A DNA stretch of 36,973 nt from a bacterium (GCA_010028705.1 RHAI01000011.1:1-36973), one strand, 5' to 3'. Shown: positions 24,781-34,215, numbered from the stretch's first letter. Numbers and translations are program-made. Notes: a model not told the origin generated them from the sequence alone.

Positions 24781-25257
24781 ATGGATTTAAAAGAAATAAA
24801 ACGGCTAATCGAAATGGTCGAAGAGGCCAAAATATCCCACTTCAATATTGAAGTGGATAGCATGAAGATTGAGATTAAAAAAGAATTTGCTCCGATATCG
24901 TCGGTAGCTCCGATGGTTATCCCTCATATGCCAGCCGCCCAAGTTGTGGCAGCCCCTACAGTCGCTCCAGCCGCAGTTCCTGAAAAGTCGTCGGAACTTC
25001 CCAAGGCCGATGATAAATTAGTTCCAATTAAATCTCAGATGGTGGGAACCTATTACGCCTCTCCGGGTCCGGAATCACCCGCTTATGTAAAAGTTGGGGA
25101 TCGAATCGATCGCGGGCAAATTTTGTGTATCATCGAAGCGATGAAGCTATTTAATGAAATTGAATCGGAAGTTTCTGGAGTTATTGAAAAAATCTGTGTA
25201 ACGAATGCGACTCCAGTAGAATACGGACAGGATCTCTTCTTAATACGGATCGGATGA
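24781..25257 (+). CDS. accB: Biotin carboxyl carrier protein of acetyl-CoA carboxylase
   Basis: About 158 residues. The N-terminal MDLKEIKRLIEMVEEAKISH helix is typical of AccB, an Ala/Pro/Val-rich flexible linker lies at roughly 50-85, and the biotinyl domain has the target lysine in CIIEAMKLFNEIE. It carries CO2 on biotin between carboxylase and transferase subunits to make malonyl-CoA. ATG 24781 is chosen over the TTG at 24754 because GAGGTG lies seven bases before it and the earlier codon falls upstream of the predicted transcript start. accC, its usual next gene, is absent; instead the stop overlaps recJ (ATGA). Confidence 0.96.
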   Translation: MDLKEIKRLIEMVEEAKISHFNIEVDSMKIEIKKEFAPISSVAPMVIPHMPAAQVVAAPTVAPAAVPEKSSELPKADDKLVPIKSQMVGTYYASPGPESPAYVKVGDRIDRGQILCIIEAMKLFNEIESEVSGVIEKICVTNATPVEYGQDLFLIRIG

Positions 25258-26948
25258 CCGTAACGGACCGTCGGTGGCAGTTGTACCCGGAGCAGCCGCT
25301 TGTTGCAGAGCGGATCTCAGACCATTTAGGTATATCTCCGTTGCTCGCGCAAGTGCTGCTCAATCGACAAATTAATTCCCTTACTCAAGCCCGTGCATTT
25401 ATTACACCGAGGGATCAATCCTTTGAGCGGTTGCCGGATGATATCTTGGGTCCTGGCTTGTCCTTAATTTATGCTGCAATTCAAGGCCAACAGCGAATTT
25501 TTGTGTATGGAGACTATGATGTAGACGGTATGACGTCGACGTCCATGATGGTGCATGCGCTGCGTAAATTGGGTGCGACCGTCCATTACTATCTACCGCA
25601 TCGGTTTTCTGACGGTTACGGGTTAACGACGCAAGTGATTCCGACTCTCATTCATTATAATATCGATTTATTGATTACATTGGATTGTGGCATTACGAAC
25701 GTTCAGGAAATCGCGGCCATCAAGGCCGAAACCCATGCGAAAATCGTTGTTGTTGATCATCACACGATTCCCGAGCAAGTTCCCATGGCAGACGCGATTA
25801 TTAATCCAAAATATTTAGATTCTGGCGATTCTCGGTCGATGATGTGTACTGCGGGCATTGTATTTCATATATTAGCCGGATTGCAGGAGATATTTGGTTG
25901 TGATCTTGATGTCAATGACTATCTTGATCTCGCGGCTGTAGGGACCGTAGCCGATGTTGTGCCCCTGGTTGGTGAGAATCGTCGCTTGGTAGCTAGTGGG
26001 TTAACCGATGTTGCCAGTCGCCGGCGGGTCGGTATTCAAAAATTGTTGGACGTGGCTGGATTTGAGCGTCCCGACGTGACCACGCGGGATATTGGATTTG
26101 TTATTGCGCCACGATTAAACGCTGCGGGGCGTTTGGATTCAGCGATGAAGGGCGTTGAATTACTGATGTCTGAGAATAGCGATCATGCCAATGAACTGGC
26201 GTGTATACTGAATAAAATGAACGAAGATCGACAGGCGATTGGCCAATCGATGCTTCAAGAAGCCGTGGATCAAGTGGGTAACGACGCCGAGACGGAATCG
26301 GTATTAGTTGTTAACGGAAAACAGTGGCATGCCGGAGTTATTGGGATCACGGCGTCGCGGTTAGTCGAGAAATTTAATCGTCCAGTGGTGATTATTGCCG
26401 ATGACGGAACGATGGGGCGTGGATCGGCACGGACGGTTGGAAGCGTGAGCATTTATGAATTGCTCAAATCCTGTCGCCATCATTTTTTGAAATTTGGGGG
26501 GCACCGGGAAGCTGCTGGATTCAGTATCCCATCTGAGGCAATTGATGCGTTTAAACGTGAACTTCAGGCGAATGCCAAGGCCTTGATTTCAGGGCATGAT
26601 TTATTGCCGTTATTAAAAATAGATGTGAAGGTTCGTCCGGATCAATTAAATCTGGATTTGGCTGAATCCTTAGCGACCTTGTCCCCATTTGGGCAAGGGA
26701 ATCCTGCCCCAATTTTTTACTGTGATGGATTGCGGCCCGTTGAGTTTAAGCGTGTTGGTACCGGTAATCACCTCAAAATTACATTTGTTGATCGTGATGG
26801 TAAACGGGTAATTGACGCTATTGGGTTTGGTCTTGGCGACAAACTCAATATTTGCATGCAACCTAAAATTGAAGTGGCATTTTCGTTGGAAATTAACGTG
26901 TGGCGTGGGAATCGAACGGCGCAATTGCAGTTGATTGATTTGCGTTAA
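25254..26948 (+). CDS. recJ: Single-stranded-DNA exonuclease RecJ
   Basis: A 564-residue 5'-3' exonuclease for recombination and mismatch repair. It shows YGDYDVDGMTST (85-96), TLDCGITN, the VVDHH motif (166-170), the DHHA1 motif FGGHREAAGFSI, and a C-terminal OB-type part beginning near PIFYCDGLRPVEF. Size and order match bacterial RecJ. The ATG overlaps the accB stop, so it depends on the accB promoter. It meets the minus-strand NHL gene tail to tail with a gap of five bases and no visible terminator. Confidence 0.96.
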   Translation: MTVTDRRWQLYPEQPLVAERISDHLGISPLLAQVLLNRQINSLTQARAFITPRDQSFERLPDDILGPGLSLIYAAIQGQQRIFVYGDYDVDGMTSTSMMVHALRKLGATVHYYLPHRFSDGYGLTTQVIPTLIHYNIDLLITLDCGITNVQEIAAIKAETHAKIVVVDHHTIPEQVPMADAIINPKYLDSGDSRSMMCTAGIVFHILAGLQEIFGCDLDVNDYLDLAAVGTVADVVPLVGENRRLVASGLTDVASRRRVGIQKLLDVAGFERPDVTTRDIGFVIAPRLNAAGRLDSAMKGVELLMSENSDHANELACILNKMNEDRQAIGQSMLQEAVDQVGNDAETESVLVVNGKQWHAGVIGITASRLVEKFNRPVVIIADDGTMGRGSARTVGSVSIYELLKSCRHHFLKFGGHREAAGFSIPSEAIDAFKRELQANAKALISGHDLLPLLKIDVKVRPDQLNLDLAESLATLSPFGQGNPAPIFYCDGLRPVEFKRVGTGNHLKITFVDRDGKRVIDAIGFGLGDKLNICMQPKIEVAFSLEINVWRGNRTAQLQLIDLR

Positions 26949-26953
26949 CCCCC

Positions 26954-29005
26954 CTAGTCCGGGCGGATAGAGTGAGCGATATCGACGGAATAGTTGCCGT
27001 CTACACTCGATTCGTACGGGACAGCGATTATAAGGCTCGCGGTCCGGACATCGGAGAGGTTGGTACGCAAATACGTTATGTCAATTTCAAACCTCCACAT
27101 TCCCGTCACTGTGATGCCGTCGCTGGCGGGTATTGCATGAGGGGGGCGAATAGATATTGTTGGCCAGGAGTCTATACTGGTTGCGAGTAGGCGTGATGAA
27201 TCACCTGGGGTCACGAGGCGAATGATCGGTGGTTGATTGGGTAGTAATTGGTATCCGTTCGGTAGCATGAAATTGAATCGAACTGTTACGGGGCCATCGG
27301 ATATGTGTTGGATTGGCACAACTAATGTGGGTTCGGCTGATAAAGAAGTCTCAGATGGTGATGGCTCGGTAATGGCGGGAACACCCGTTAATGTGATTGT
27401 CGTGACATTCGCCGAAGCGATATCAATTTTTCGTATCACATGGTTGTTGGAGTCCGCCACAAATAACGTGTTCTCCAGTTGGCAGATTCCGCTGGGTTCG
27501 CTGAATTGGGCGGCAGTTTTTGGTGCATCGCGGTGACCCGGAATCCCCGAACCCGCCAACGTCGTCAGTCGGCCGGTGTTTAAATCGTACACTTTGATCT
27601 TGTGATTGTACGAATCCGCTATATAAAGTTTTCCTTTGTGTCCGACAATTCCCAACGGATACTGAAGTCGCGCCATGCTGGACGATCCGTCAACGTCGCC
27701 AAATTGTATGGGCCCACGACCCACCAATGTTTCGATGAGATTAGTTGGCGTCGACGTGAACTGACGGATGGCGTTATTACCAGAATCGGCAATAAATAAC
27801 GAACGGGAATCAGAGAAAATGCCACTGGGTTCCGAAAACGATGATGTGGATGGTGGTCCATCGAATAACGTTTCCGCTTGATTGCCGGCAAATGGGACGC
27901 AATATCCCGTGGTTGGATCGATTTGCCACAGTTGATGCCACCCACTCATCGCAACGATTAACTTGCCTTTGTACCATGTGATATCCCGCGGGCTGTTTAG
28001 CTGAACTGAATTGCCGGTCCCCGATTGCATCGTAAATAGCCCCATCGATCCGGTACCTGCGAGGGTGCGGACGGTTTTTCGAAACCCATCGATTTCCCGA
28101 ATGGCATGATTCCCTTCATCGCACACATAAATTCGATTTCCTTTAACGACTGTCCCGGCTGGCGATCGGAATTGCGCCGTGGCGAACGATCCATCCGAAA
28201 AACCTGGCGATCCGGTACCAATCGACGATATTATTTTTCCATCCGGAGAAGCAATTAAAATCCGGTGGTGGTTGGTGTCTGAAATCACGATCCGACCCCG
28301 TTCGGAATCGGCAGATATTTTTTTAGGGAACACAAGGTCTGTACGCAATGGCGCAGTCATTGAATATTGAAATCTCGACGGCGTGAGTAGCCGATCAGAC
28401 GTCCACCGTGCGATTTGAGATGACATCATCGAGTCAATACTATCGAATAGGTTTTCGCCTGGCCGGTTAATGATCGAGGTTCCGTCCGGAGCTAACAGGA
28501 TATGGGTGGGCCAGGCGCTGATTTTAAATCGCGCCCACAGCTGATGGGTTGCGTCATTAATGATTGGGAAGGTAATGCCATACCGCTGAATGGACTCTCT
28601 CAGCATGGTGTCTGTTCCTTCGTAAGGAAACCGTGGGCTGTTAACGCCGACGACAATCAGTTGATCGGCATATTTCTGCTGAAGTTTCTTGAGATCATCA
28701 ATGATATGGACGGATTGGATTGATGAAAAACGAAAAAAACTGAGCAACGTAAATTTGCCGGTAAATTGACTCTGAGTGATTGGCGACGTTGTGTTGAGCC
28801 AGGTGCTGGTGTTGATCCACGACATGACCGTGTCTGACGCATTTTTAGAGGATCCATTGATTGACGTCGGCTCGCCTAACCCGCCCAGGGGGCGCACGAT
28901 GGAGGGGGTGGCGCGGGTGTATTTAAGCGCCGCATAGACCGGGTGTAGCGATACCATTGACATGGTTGAAAAACATAAGAACCACACGCCTAATCGAAAC
29001 GACAT
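26954..29005 (-). CDS. Secreted thioredoxin-like/NHL-repeat protein (NHLRC2-like) with lost redox cysteines
   Basis: 683 residues. A signal peptide (MSFRLGVWFLCFSTMSMV...VYA) ends near residue 25, so the protein is exported. A thioredoxin-like domain follows (about 80-190: FTLLSFF, VVGVNSPRF, WPTHILLAPDG), then five or so NHL beta-propeller repeats (for example GRIVISDTNHHRILI, LYIADSYNHKIKVYD, LFVADSNNHVIRKID) to about 540, and a C-terminal beta domain. This order matches NHLRC2. At the redox site, where that family reads CCINC, it reads SSIQS (94-98), so disulfide chemistry is not possible there. The ATG has AAAGGGGT just upstream. It is last in the run glmU-like, pgi, transporter. Confidence 0.88.
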   Translation of the reverse strand: MSFRLGVWFLCFSTMSMVSLHPVYAALKYTRATPSIVRPLGGLGEPTSINGSSKNASDTVMSWINTSTWLNTTSPITQSQFTGKFTLLSFFRFSSIQSVHIIDDLKKLQQKYADQLIVVGVNSPRFPYEGTDTMLRESIQRYGITFPIINDATHQLWARFKISAWPTHILLAPDGTSIINRPGENLFDSIDSMMSSQIARWTSDRLLTPSRFQYSMTAPLRTDLVFPKKISADSERGRIVISDTNHHRILIASPDGKIISSIGTGSPGFSDGSFATAQFRSPAGTVVKGNRIYVCDEGNHAIREIDGFRKTVRTLAGTGSMGLFTMQSGTGNSVQLNSPRDITWYKGKLIVAMSGWHQLWQIDPTTGYCVPFAGNQAETLFDGPPSTSSFSEPSGIFSDSRSLFIADSGNNAIRQFTSTPTNLIETLVGRGPIQFGDVDGSSSMARLQYPLGIVGHKGKLYIADSYNHKIKVYDLNTGRLTTLAGSGIPGHRDAPKTAAQFSEPSGICQLENTLFVADSNNHVIRKIDIASANVTTITLTGVPAITEPSPSETSLSAEPTLVVPIQHISDGPVTVRFNFMLPNGYQLLPNQPPIIRLVTPGDSSRLLATSIDSWPTISIRPPHAIPASDGITVTGMWRFEIDITYLRTNLSDVRTASLIIAVPYESSVDGNYSVDIAHSIRPD

Positions 29006-29059
29006 TAGACCCCTTTCGACACAATCGTTACACCACTCGTTCGGAAATTGATATATACC

Positions 29060-31045
29060 CTACACCTTCAGAGGAAGTGCCACAAATGGGATGTTTTCAA
29101 TGCACAATTCTTTTTGGATTTCGAACACCGTATGGTTGTGTAATAGCCGATTGATAAACGATTCTTCTTTAAAGACTACAAGGCCCGCAAAGAATACTGA
29201 TTTAGGAAACGTGTGTCTGATAGTTGGCATCAACTTCATAATCTCATCGACGATATCAATTCCCAGTGCGTAATATCCGGCACCTATCAACCCGTGATCG
29301 TTGACGTAGTGGATATATTTTTTCAAATTGGTCTCAATACGCTGCCGCATCGCGATCAGTGTGTCATTGTCCTTGAATGACCCCGCATCGACGACACCGA
29401 TTTGGATGAATACCACCTGCTCGTAGGTATCTCCAAATAAATTCGATATCGATTGGATTCCATGAATCCCGACCGCATCAAACCCGCTCACGAGTAGGAC
29501 GGCCGTTTTCTTTGTGGGTGATACGGTTCCCGGCACCAAGGGGATGGACATTAGCTCAGATTCGGAGTAACCCGGAAGGTGAATTTGTTTTTGAAGCTTT
29601 CGGATTATTTGAGCGGTTTGGTAGTAATGACGTTTAATCATGTACGCGATCGCGGCAAGGGATAACGTGATGACAACGGTAATCCAACCGCCCTCTTCAA
29701 ATTTAATAAAGAACACCGCACAGAGGATACCAACAGTGATGAGAAACCCAACGGTATTAATCGCAAATTTGGTCCACCAAGTGAGCGACAGTAGTCGCCG
29801 TTCGTGAATCCAATGCCGTACCATTCCCATTTGAGATAGAGTGAACGTAATAAACACATTAATACTGTATAAAACGATGAGATACTGTACTGACCCTTGA
29901 GTCAGAAACAGCATGGCGATGGCGGCAATCCCCATGATGACAACACCGTTTTGGGTAACTAAGCGGTTATTTAGCATCGCAAATCGAGTGGGTAACCATC
30001 GGTCGATGGCCATGTTTGCAATGACCCTCGGGCCGTCAAGAAATCCTGTTTGAGCCGCGACTAACAATAACGCGGCTTCCGATACGAGCGTCACAAAGAC
30101 GAACAAGCTGCCCCAGTGGCCCCACCCGGCAGACATGTTTTCGAATAACACGGCATTCATTGTTTTGCCCTCGGTATGAGTGACTCCAAACAGAAGGTAT
30201 GCGATCATGAGCCCAAACACAACGACAGATAAGGAAATGGCCATATAAAGCATGACCCGTTTTGCAGTTCGGACTCTGGGTTCTTTAAGAATTGGCAATC
30301 CGTTACTCACCGCTTCAATGCCAGTGTAGGTTCCGGCCCCCATCACGTAAGATCTTAGTAAAATTAATACCGTACCCCATAGTCCAAAGCTGGCTGTAGC
30401 TTGGTGAAAATCAGCACTTGTACGCCCGACAAACCCGTGTAAATTCGACCAGTGAACGACAATAGAATATCCAATAGCGAAGGCATGACTTACGAGAAAT
30501 ATAATAAAAATAGGAACTAGAGGGATCACCGATTCTTTGGCCCCGCGAATATTTAGCCAAATTAACAGGATGATACCCAGGACGGCGAACCAGAATTTAA
30601 ACGGATGATAGCCGATCGGGAGGAAACTAAATAAGGCGTCGGCACCACTAGCGACTGATATGGTAATGGTTAGAATATAGTCAATAATTAATGCGGATCC
30701 ACTAATCATGCCCCAAAAGGGAGATAATAATTTAGTGGCGACGAGGTAGCCGCCCCCGCCGCTTGGAAACTGTTCAATAATTTGGGCATAACTGCCACTG
30801 ATCACAAAAATGGTAACGGCCGATGCTAAAGCGACAAACACGGCAAGATAGGGGTGATGTCCGATGGCGGCAAAGGCTTCTGCTGGTCCGTAAGCGGACG
30901 ACGATAATGCATCGGATCCCAATCCAATCCACGCAAAGAATGCAATCAGCGATAATCGATGGAATACGCCCGGATCCGAAACATCGTGGGGTTTTCCGGA
31001 AATGATTCGTTTACATAATTGAATCCACTTATTTGTTGTCGCCAT
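29060..31045 (-). CDS. APC-superfamily transporter (KimA/YdaO-like)
   Basis: 661 residues: about 12 membrane helices, then a cytoplasmic C-terminal domain of about 150 residues (from KKTAVLLVSGFDAVG). The first helix region GLGSDALSSSAYGPAEAF and the QFPSGGGGYLVATKLL turn are typical of the APC branch that includes KimA potassium/proton symporters; an amino-acid substrate cannot be excluded. The soluble tail may be regulatory; KimA is known to respond to cyclic di-AMP, which is only a possibility here. ATG with AGGAG seven bases upstream. Its start lies inside the pgi end (17-base overlap), so the two are coupled. Confidence 0.87.
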   Translation of the reverse strand: MATTNKWIQLCKRIISGKPHDVSDPGVFHRLSLIAFFAWIGLGSDALSSSAYGPAEAFAAIGHHPYLAVFVALASAVTIFVISGSYAQIIEQFPSGGGGYLVATKLLSPFWGMISGSALIIDYILTITISVASGADALFSFLPIGYHPFKFWFAVLGIILLIWLNIRGAKESVIPLVPIFIIFLVSHAFAIGYSIVVHWSNLHGFVGRTSADFHQATASFGLWGTVLILLRSYVMGAGTYTGIEAVSNGLPILKEPRVRTAKRVMLYMAISLSVVVFGLMIAYLLFGVTHTEGKTMNAVLFENMSAGWGHWGSLFVFVTLVSEAALLLVAAQTGFLDGPRVIANMAIDRWLPTRFAMLNNRLVTQNGVVIMGIAAIAMLFLTQGSVQYLIVLYSINVFITFTLSQMGMVRHWIHERRLLSLTWWTKFAINTVGFLITVGILCAVFFIKFEEGGWITVVITLSLAAIAYMIKRHYYQTAQIIRKLQKQIHLPGYSESELMSIPLVPGTVSPTKKTAVLLVSGFDAVGIHGIQSISNLFGDTYEQVVFIQIGVVDAGSFKDNDTLIAMRQRIETNLKKYIHYVNDHGLIGAGYYALGIDIVDEIMKLMPTIRHTFPKSVFFAGLVVFKEESFINRLLHNHTVFEIQKELCIENIPFVALPLKV

Positions 31046-32576
31046 AACTGTCTCCTAATGTGTCGCTCGCTTGTGAGATCGGATGTCGAGCGATTCGATG
31101 ATATAAGTCAGCTGGAAATCCGTGTTCTCCGGATACCACTTGTTGACATATGAGTTTGCCAAGTTCAACACCTTCTTGATCAAATGGATTAATATTCCAC
31201 ATCAATCCTTGGAATACGGTCCGATTTTCATAGTAAGCGATGAGTGCTCCTAAGGTGGCGGGGGTCAAAGAGTCCATCATCACCAACGTTGAGGGACGGT
31301 TGCCGGGGCAGTGTTTCCGAGGATCGGAATGATGTCGACCATAGGCTAGGGCCGAAATTTGACTCACTAAACTTGCGAGTACTTGTGGTTGGGTTGTATT
31401 GGGGGTCAATTGAGAGTGAAGAACCCCTACGAATTCAACCGGAATGGAATCGGTGCCCTGATGAAAATTTTGAAAGAAGGAATGTTGAGCCTGGGTGCCA
31501 GTATGTCCGAATACCACCGGAGATGTGGCGTAATGGATGGGATCTCCCGTTGACGACACCCCTTTGCCGCAACTTTCACATTCTAACTGCTGGAGATGGG
31601 CGGGTAGGAATCGCAGCCCTTCGGCGTAAGGTATCACCGCTCGACTACCACATCCTCGATACGTCCGATCCCACACTCCAATTAATGCCGACAGTAGGGG
31701 TAAATTATAGTGAATAGTTGGGGTGCGCGAATGGGAATCCATATCGGCTGCTGCCTCAAGGAGTTGGGTGACGGCATTCATCCCGAAGCAGAGGCCCAAC
31801 AACATCACTCCAACCGGACTAGTTACCGAAAATCGCCCCCCAATCGATGGGTCCATATAAACATAATGGCCAAAATTCCCGGAGCGATCGAGTGCGCTTC
31901 CGGGGGTTGTCACCACGACCCATTGCCGATGAAATGCGGACGGATCTAGCCCCTGCTCGGCGGCAACCTCATCGAGTAGGGCCATATTGGCGTGTGTTTC
32001 GAGGGTGCTGCCGCTCTTGGAGGCGACGATAATTAATGTCCGCTTGAGGTTGACTCGTGACAGGATATATCTCCCGTCGTCGGAATCGAGATTGGTAATG
32101 AATTTGGCTCGAAGGAGGTGGGTGTGGGATGCTAACGCCCATCGTTTCAGTGCGTGATACGCCGCCCGAGGACCCAATTCCGATCCGCCTATTCCTACCT
32201 GTATCACGGTATCAAATTGGGCGTCACGGTGAATTGATTCGATATACTCAGTGATTGAATTCAACCATAGGGGACGGTCAGTTTGAGATCGCATCACGAT
32301 ATGAGAGGCCCCTCGATTTTCGGTTGGATTCAAGGTGTTTTCGCCAAAAAGCGTCTCAAATGTCGGAATAATTCCACGACGATCTACCCATGACTGCATG
32401 GCGTCGAGTACGGCATCGTTAATTAATGCGGTACCGTACCAGTACTTCAGATGCGGTGTGTGTACCCAATGTGTCGCTAACCGTGTGTCGATGGAATCGG
32501 TAATGTGAATGGGTACCCGTGCCAGTCGGTGAAGTTCATCGGACAACGGAAATGAGGATGACGGATTATGAGGCAT
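31029..32576 (-). CDS. pgi: Glucose-6-phosphate isomerase
   Basis: 515 residues; it interconverts glucose-6-phosphate and fructose-6-phosphate in glycolysis and gluconeogenesis. It has the SIS-domain motif QVGIGGSELGPRAAY, VASKSGSTLETHAN for the phosphate site, the PGI signature SIGGRFSVTSPVG, the catalytic Glu segment LQQLECESCGKG, and the end signature GLMWNINPFDQEGVELGK. It also supplies fructose-6-phosphate toward amino sugars, which fits the neighbouring GlmU-like gene. The ATG lies 11 bases inside the upstream gene end, with no separate ribosome site. Confidence 0.96.
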   Translation of the reverse strand: MPHNPSSSFPLSDELHRLARVPIHITDSIDTRLATHWVHTPHLKYWYGTALINDAVLDAMQSWVDRRGIIPTFETLFGENTLNPTENRGASHIVMRSQTDRPLWLNSITEYIESIHRDAQFDTVIQVGIGGSELGPRAAYHALKRWALASHTHLLRAKFITNLDSDDGRYILSRVNLKRTLIIVASKSGSTLETHANMALLDEVAAEQGLDPSAFHRQWVVVTTPGSALDRSGNFGHYVYMDPSIGGRFSVTSPVGVMLLGLCFGMNAVTQLLEAAADMDSHSRTPTIHYNLPLLSALIGVWDRTYRGCGSRAVIPYAEGLRFLPAHLQQLECESCGKGVSSTGDPIHYATSPVVFGHTGTQAQHSFFQNFHQGTDSIPVEFVGVLHSQLTPNTTQPQVLASLVSQISALAYGRHHSDPRKHCPGNRPSTLVMMDSLTPATLGALIAYYENRTVFQGLMWNINPFDQEGVELGKLICQQVVSGEHGFPADLYHRIARHPISQASDTLGDSYGDNK

Positions 32577-33762
32577 ACAATTGAGTGACTAGGGTGAGCT
32601 CATCGTCACGGAATGTCAATCCTCGACGTGCCCTGACTCTCGCAGCCGTGACCGTGAAGGCATCCAGTTTATATCGAGAATAATGTCCCGCTTCACCCCA
32701 TGCGAAGTTGGGTATCCATTTGTCATGAATGTGTGTTCCGAAAATAGAGGCTCCGGTTCCGACGACAGAGCCCGTGGCGAGATGGGTGCCGATCCCTAGT
32801 TTGGCATGGTCACCGATGATTGATCCCAGAAACTGTAGTCCCGTATCGATACGTTCACCGTTGTAATTAAGCGACACGGATCCATAGGTGTTTTTTAGAT
32901 TTGATGTAATTGATCCGGCACCGATATTGACCCATTGGCCAATATAACTATGACCAAAAAATCCATCATGAGCTTTGTTTGAGAAACCAGCGATCAGGCT
33001 CGCACTGATTTCACCCGAAATTTTGCAGTGCGCACCAATGCAACACCCGCGAATTTTGCCACCCAACACAGACGTGTGTTTCCCAATATACGTTGGTCCT
33101 GAAATCCGAGTATGTGACTCGATATGGCCGCCATCATCAATAACGATCGGTCCGCTACGGGCATCTAGGGTGACAAAGTCGTCGATCGTGGCAGACGGGC
33201 TAATCCAGGTCGCCTCAGGCGCCGGTACCGACACCATTCCAGATGGGCGCTGGGAAACACGAGTACGGACTCGATCAAACTCAACGGCCGCGATACGATC
33301 GGGTAGAGCAATGATGTCCCAAACCGTATCGATTACCCAGTCGTCGACTGAAATCTGACGTGCCGTCGGATCCGTAATCGGCTTTCCCAGTTGTAGGATC
33401 GCGGACTTAGCCTCCAGACGATCTCCTGTAATCGCTACGCATCGGCCCGCGGAGGTAAAAAAAGTTGGTGTAGTGGTCAGGCTGGCATCGATCATGGCGA
33501 CTAAGGGTGGGGGGAAGCAACGGGTGACACTTACAATGTTACTGATTTCTGGGATGGTAGATTCGACCTGTGGGACTTGGCGGTGAATCTCTGGCATCCA
33601 CTCGGGTCGGGTCATGATATGCAGTGGCTGAGATGGGTAGTGGTTCGCCCAACATTCGATAATAGACTGACTGCCGAGCGGAATAGTGGCGATGGATCGC
33701 AGATCCGTCACCGGGCGTAATTGGATGGCCGTTGGGTCATCGACGAGGAGTATCCTTAGCAT
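32566..33762 (-). CDS. GlmU-like sugar-nucleotide protein with left-handed beta-helix acyltransferase domain
   Basis: About 398 residues. The N-terminal half resembles a degenerate nucleotidyltransferase (MLRILLVDDPTAIQLRPVT, then IPLGSQSIIE). From about 195 there is a hexapeptide-repeat beta-helix (GPIVIDDGGHIESHTRIS, GPTYIGKHTSVLGG, SYIGQWVNIGAGSITSNL), followed by a helical tail. This architecture is that of the alternative GlmU group (TIGR03991 type) thought to make UDP-N-acetylglucosamine in Bacteroidetes and relatives. Activity of the N-terminal half is not certain. ATG 33762 is preferred over TTG 33780; GAGG elements lie just upstream. It is first in the minus-strand run with pgi. Confidence 0.85.
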   Translation of the reverse strand: MLRILLVDDPTAIQLRPVTDLRSIATIPLGSQSIIECWANHYPSQPLHIMTRPEWMPEIHRQVPQVESTIPEISNIVSVTRCFPPPLVAMIDASLTTTPTFFTSAGRCVAITGDRLEAKSAILQLGKPITDPTARQISVDDWVIDTVWDIIALPDRIAAVEFDRVRTRVSQRPSGMVSVPAPEATWISPSATIDDFVTLDARSGPIVIDDGGHIESHTRISGPTYIGKHTSVLGGKIRGCCIGAHCKISGEISASLIAGFSNKAHDGFFGHSYIGQWVNIGAGSITSNLKNTYGSVSLNYNGERIDTGLQFLGSIIGDHAKLGIGTHLATGSVVGTGASIFGTHIHDKWIPNFAWGEAGHYSRYKLDAFTVTAARVRARRGLTFRDDELTLVTQLYAS

Positions 33763-33791
33763 CGCCTCATCATACCTCAAGACTTTCCACG

Positions 33792-33819
33792 TTTCATCTG
33801 GTGAAAAATGTGGTATTTT
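33792..33819 (+). promoter_or_regulatory. ssrA: Possible ssrA promoter
   Basis: A -10-like TATTTT at 33814-33819 lies 12 bases before the first base of the tmRNA; a weak -35 (TTTCAT, 33792-33797) is 16 bases further up. The position fits, but both boxes differ from consensus. Confidence 0.4.
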
Positions 33820-33830
33820 GACTGACGCAT

Positions 33831-34215
33831 GGGGGTGTATTGGTCTCGACGGGAAAGATCAAGGATGCGTACGCGAGCCGAGGAGCTGCCTGGCCTCGTA
33901 AAAAGGCAGAAAACAATAACTGGCAAAACAGTTACGTTCCCTCAAGCTGCTCTAGCTGCTTAATCAAGCTAACTAGACTCAGCTTAACGCTATCTCCTTC
34001 ATGTTGGTGGGACGAAGTAGCGTAATTAACCAACTGGTTCCTTTTTGCTGATTCCACCATTTACCTTTTACTTACGATATCGTCTCCCTGAGCTCAGTTT
34101 CGAACCAAAGTCGGATAGGTTTGGGAGATTTGGTGGTTTTTGTGTTGGAATTTTAGAGATACCTGGCAAGCCGGGGTCTCGAATCATAGCAAATCGTGTG
34201 TACATGGGTTTTTGG
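33831..34215 (+). ncRNA. ssrA: tmRNA (ssrA), 5' part and body; 3' end not found
   Basis: tmRNA rescues stalled ribosomes and tags their products. The 5' end GGGGGUG with UGGUCUCGACGGG matches the tRNA-like domain, and CCUGGCCUCGUAAAAAGGC is the conserved segment before the tag frame. The tag frame 33922-33963 ends in ALAA and TAA. Helix P2 forms between 33865-33875 and 34195-34205 with ten pairs and one mismatch. After P2 the text GGGUUUUUGG fits the usual lead-in to the T arm, but no T loop (UUCGANUC) and no acceptor strand CACCCCC followed by ACCA appear before the recombinase gene at 34273. The expected end would be near 34250. The gene is therefore either interrupted by the adjacent element or unusually diverged at its 3' end. 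Confidence 0.88.
33922..33963 (+). other. ssrA: tmRNA tag peptide reading frame
   Basis: The resume codon is taken as GGC, giving GKTVTFPQAALAA followed by TAA, or AGKTVTFPQAALAA with the alanine from the charged tRNA-like end. The final ALAA is the usual degradation signal. Position after the CUCGUAAAAAGGC block is as in other tmRNAs. Glycine as the first encoded residue is less common than alanine but known, for example in Bacillus. Confidence 0.85.

Noticed and set aside
33840-34025. 61-codon reading frame inside the ssrA region
   Set aside because: It runs through the conserved tmRNA 5' domain and tag region in a different frame; the RNA gene explains the sequence.
34168-34184. CCGGGGTCTCGAATC as the tmRNA T arm
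   Set aside because: It looks like a T loop, but the flanking bases do not form the 5-bp stem, no acceptor strand follows, and it lies upstream of the second P2 strand, so the order would be wrong.
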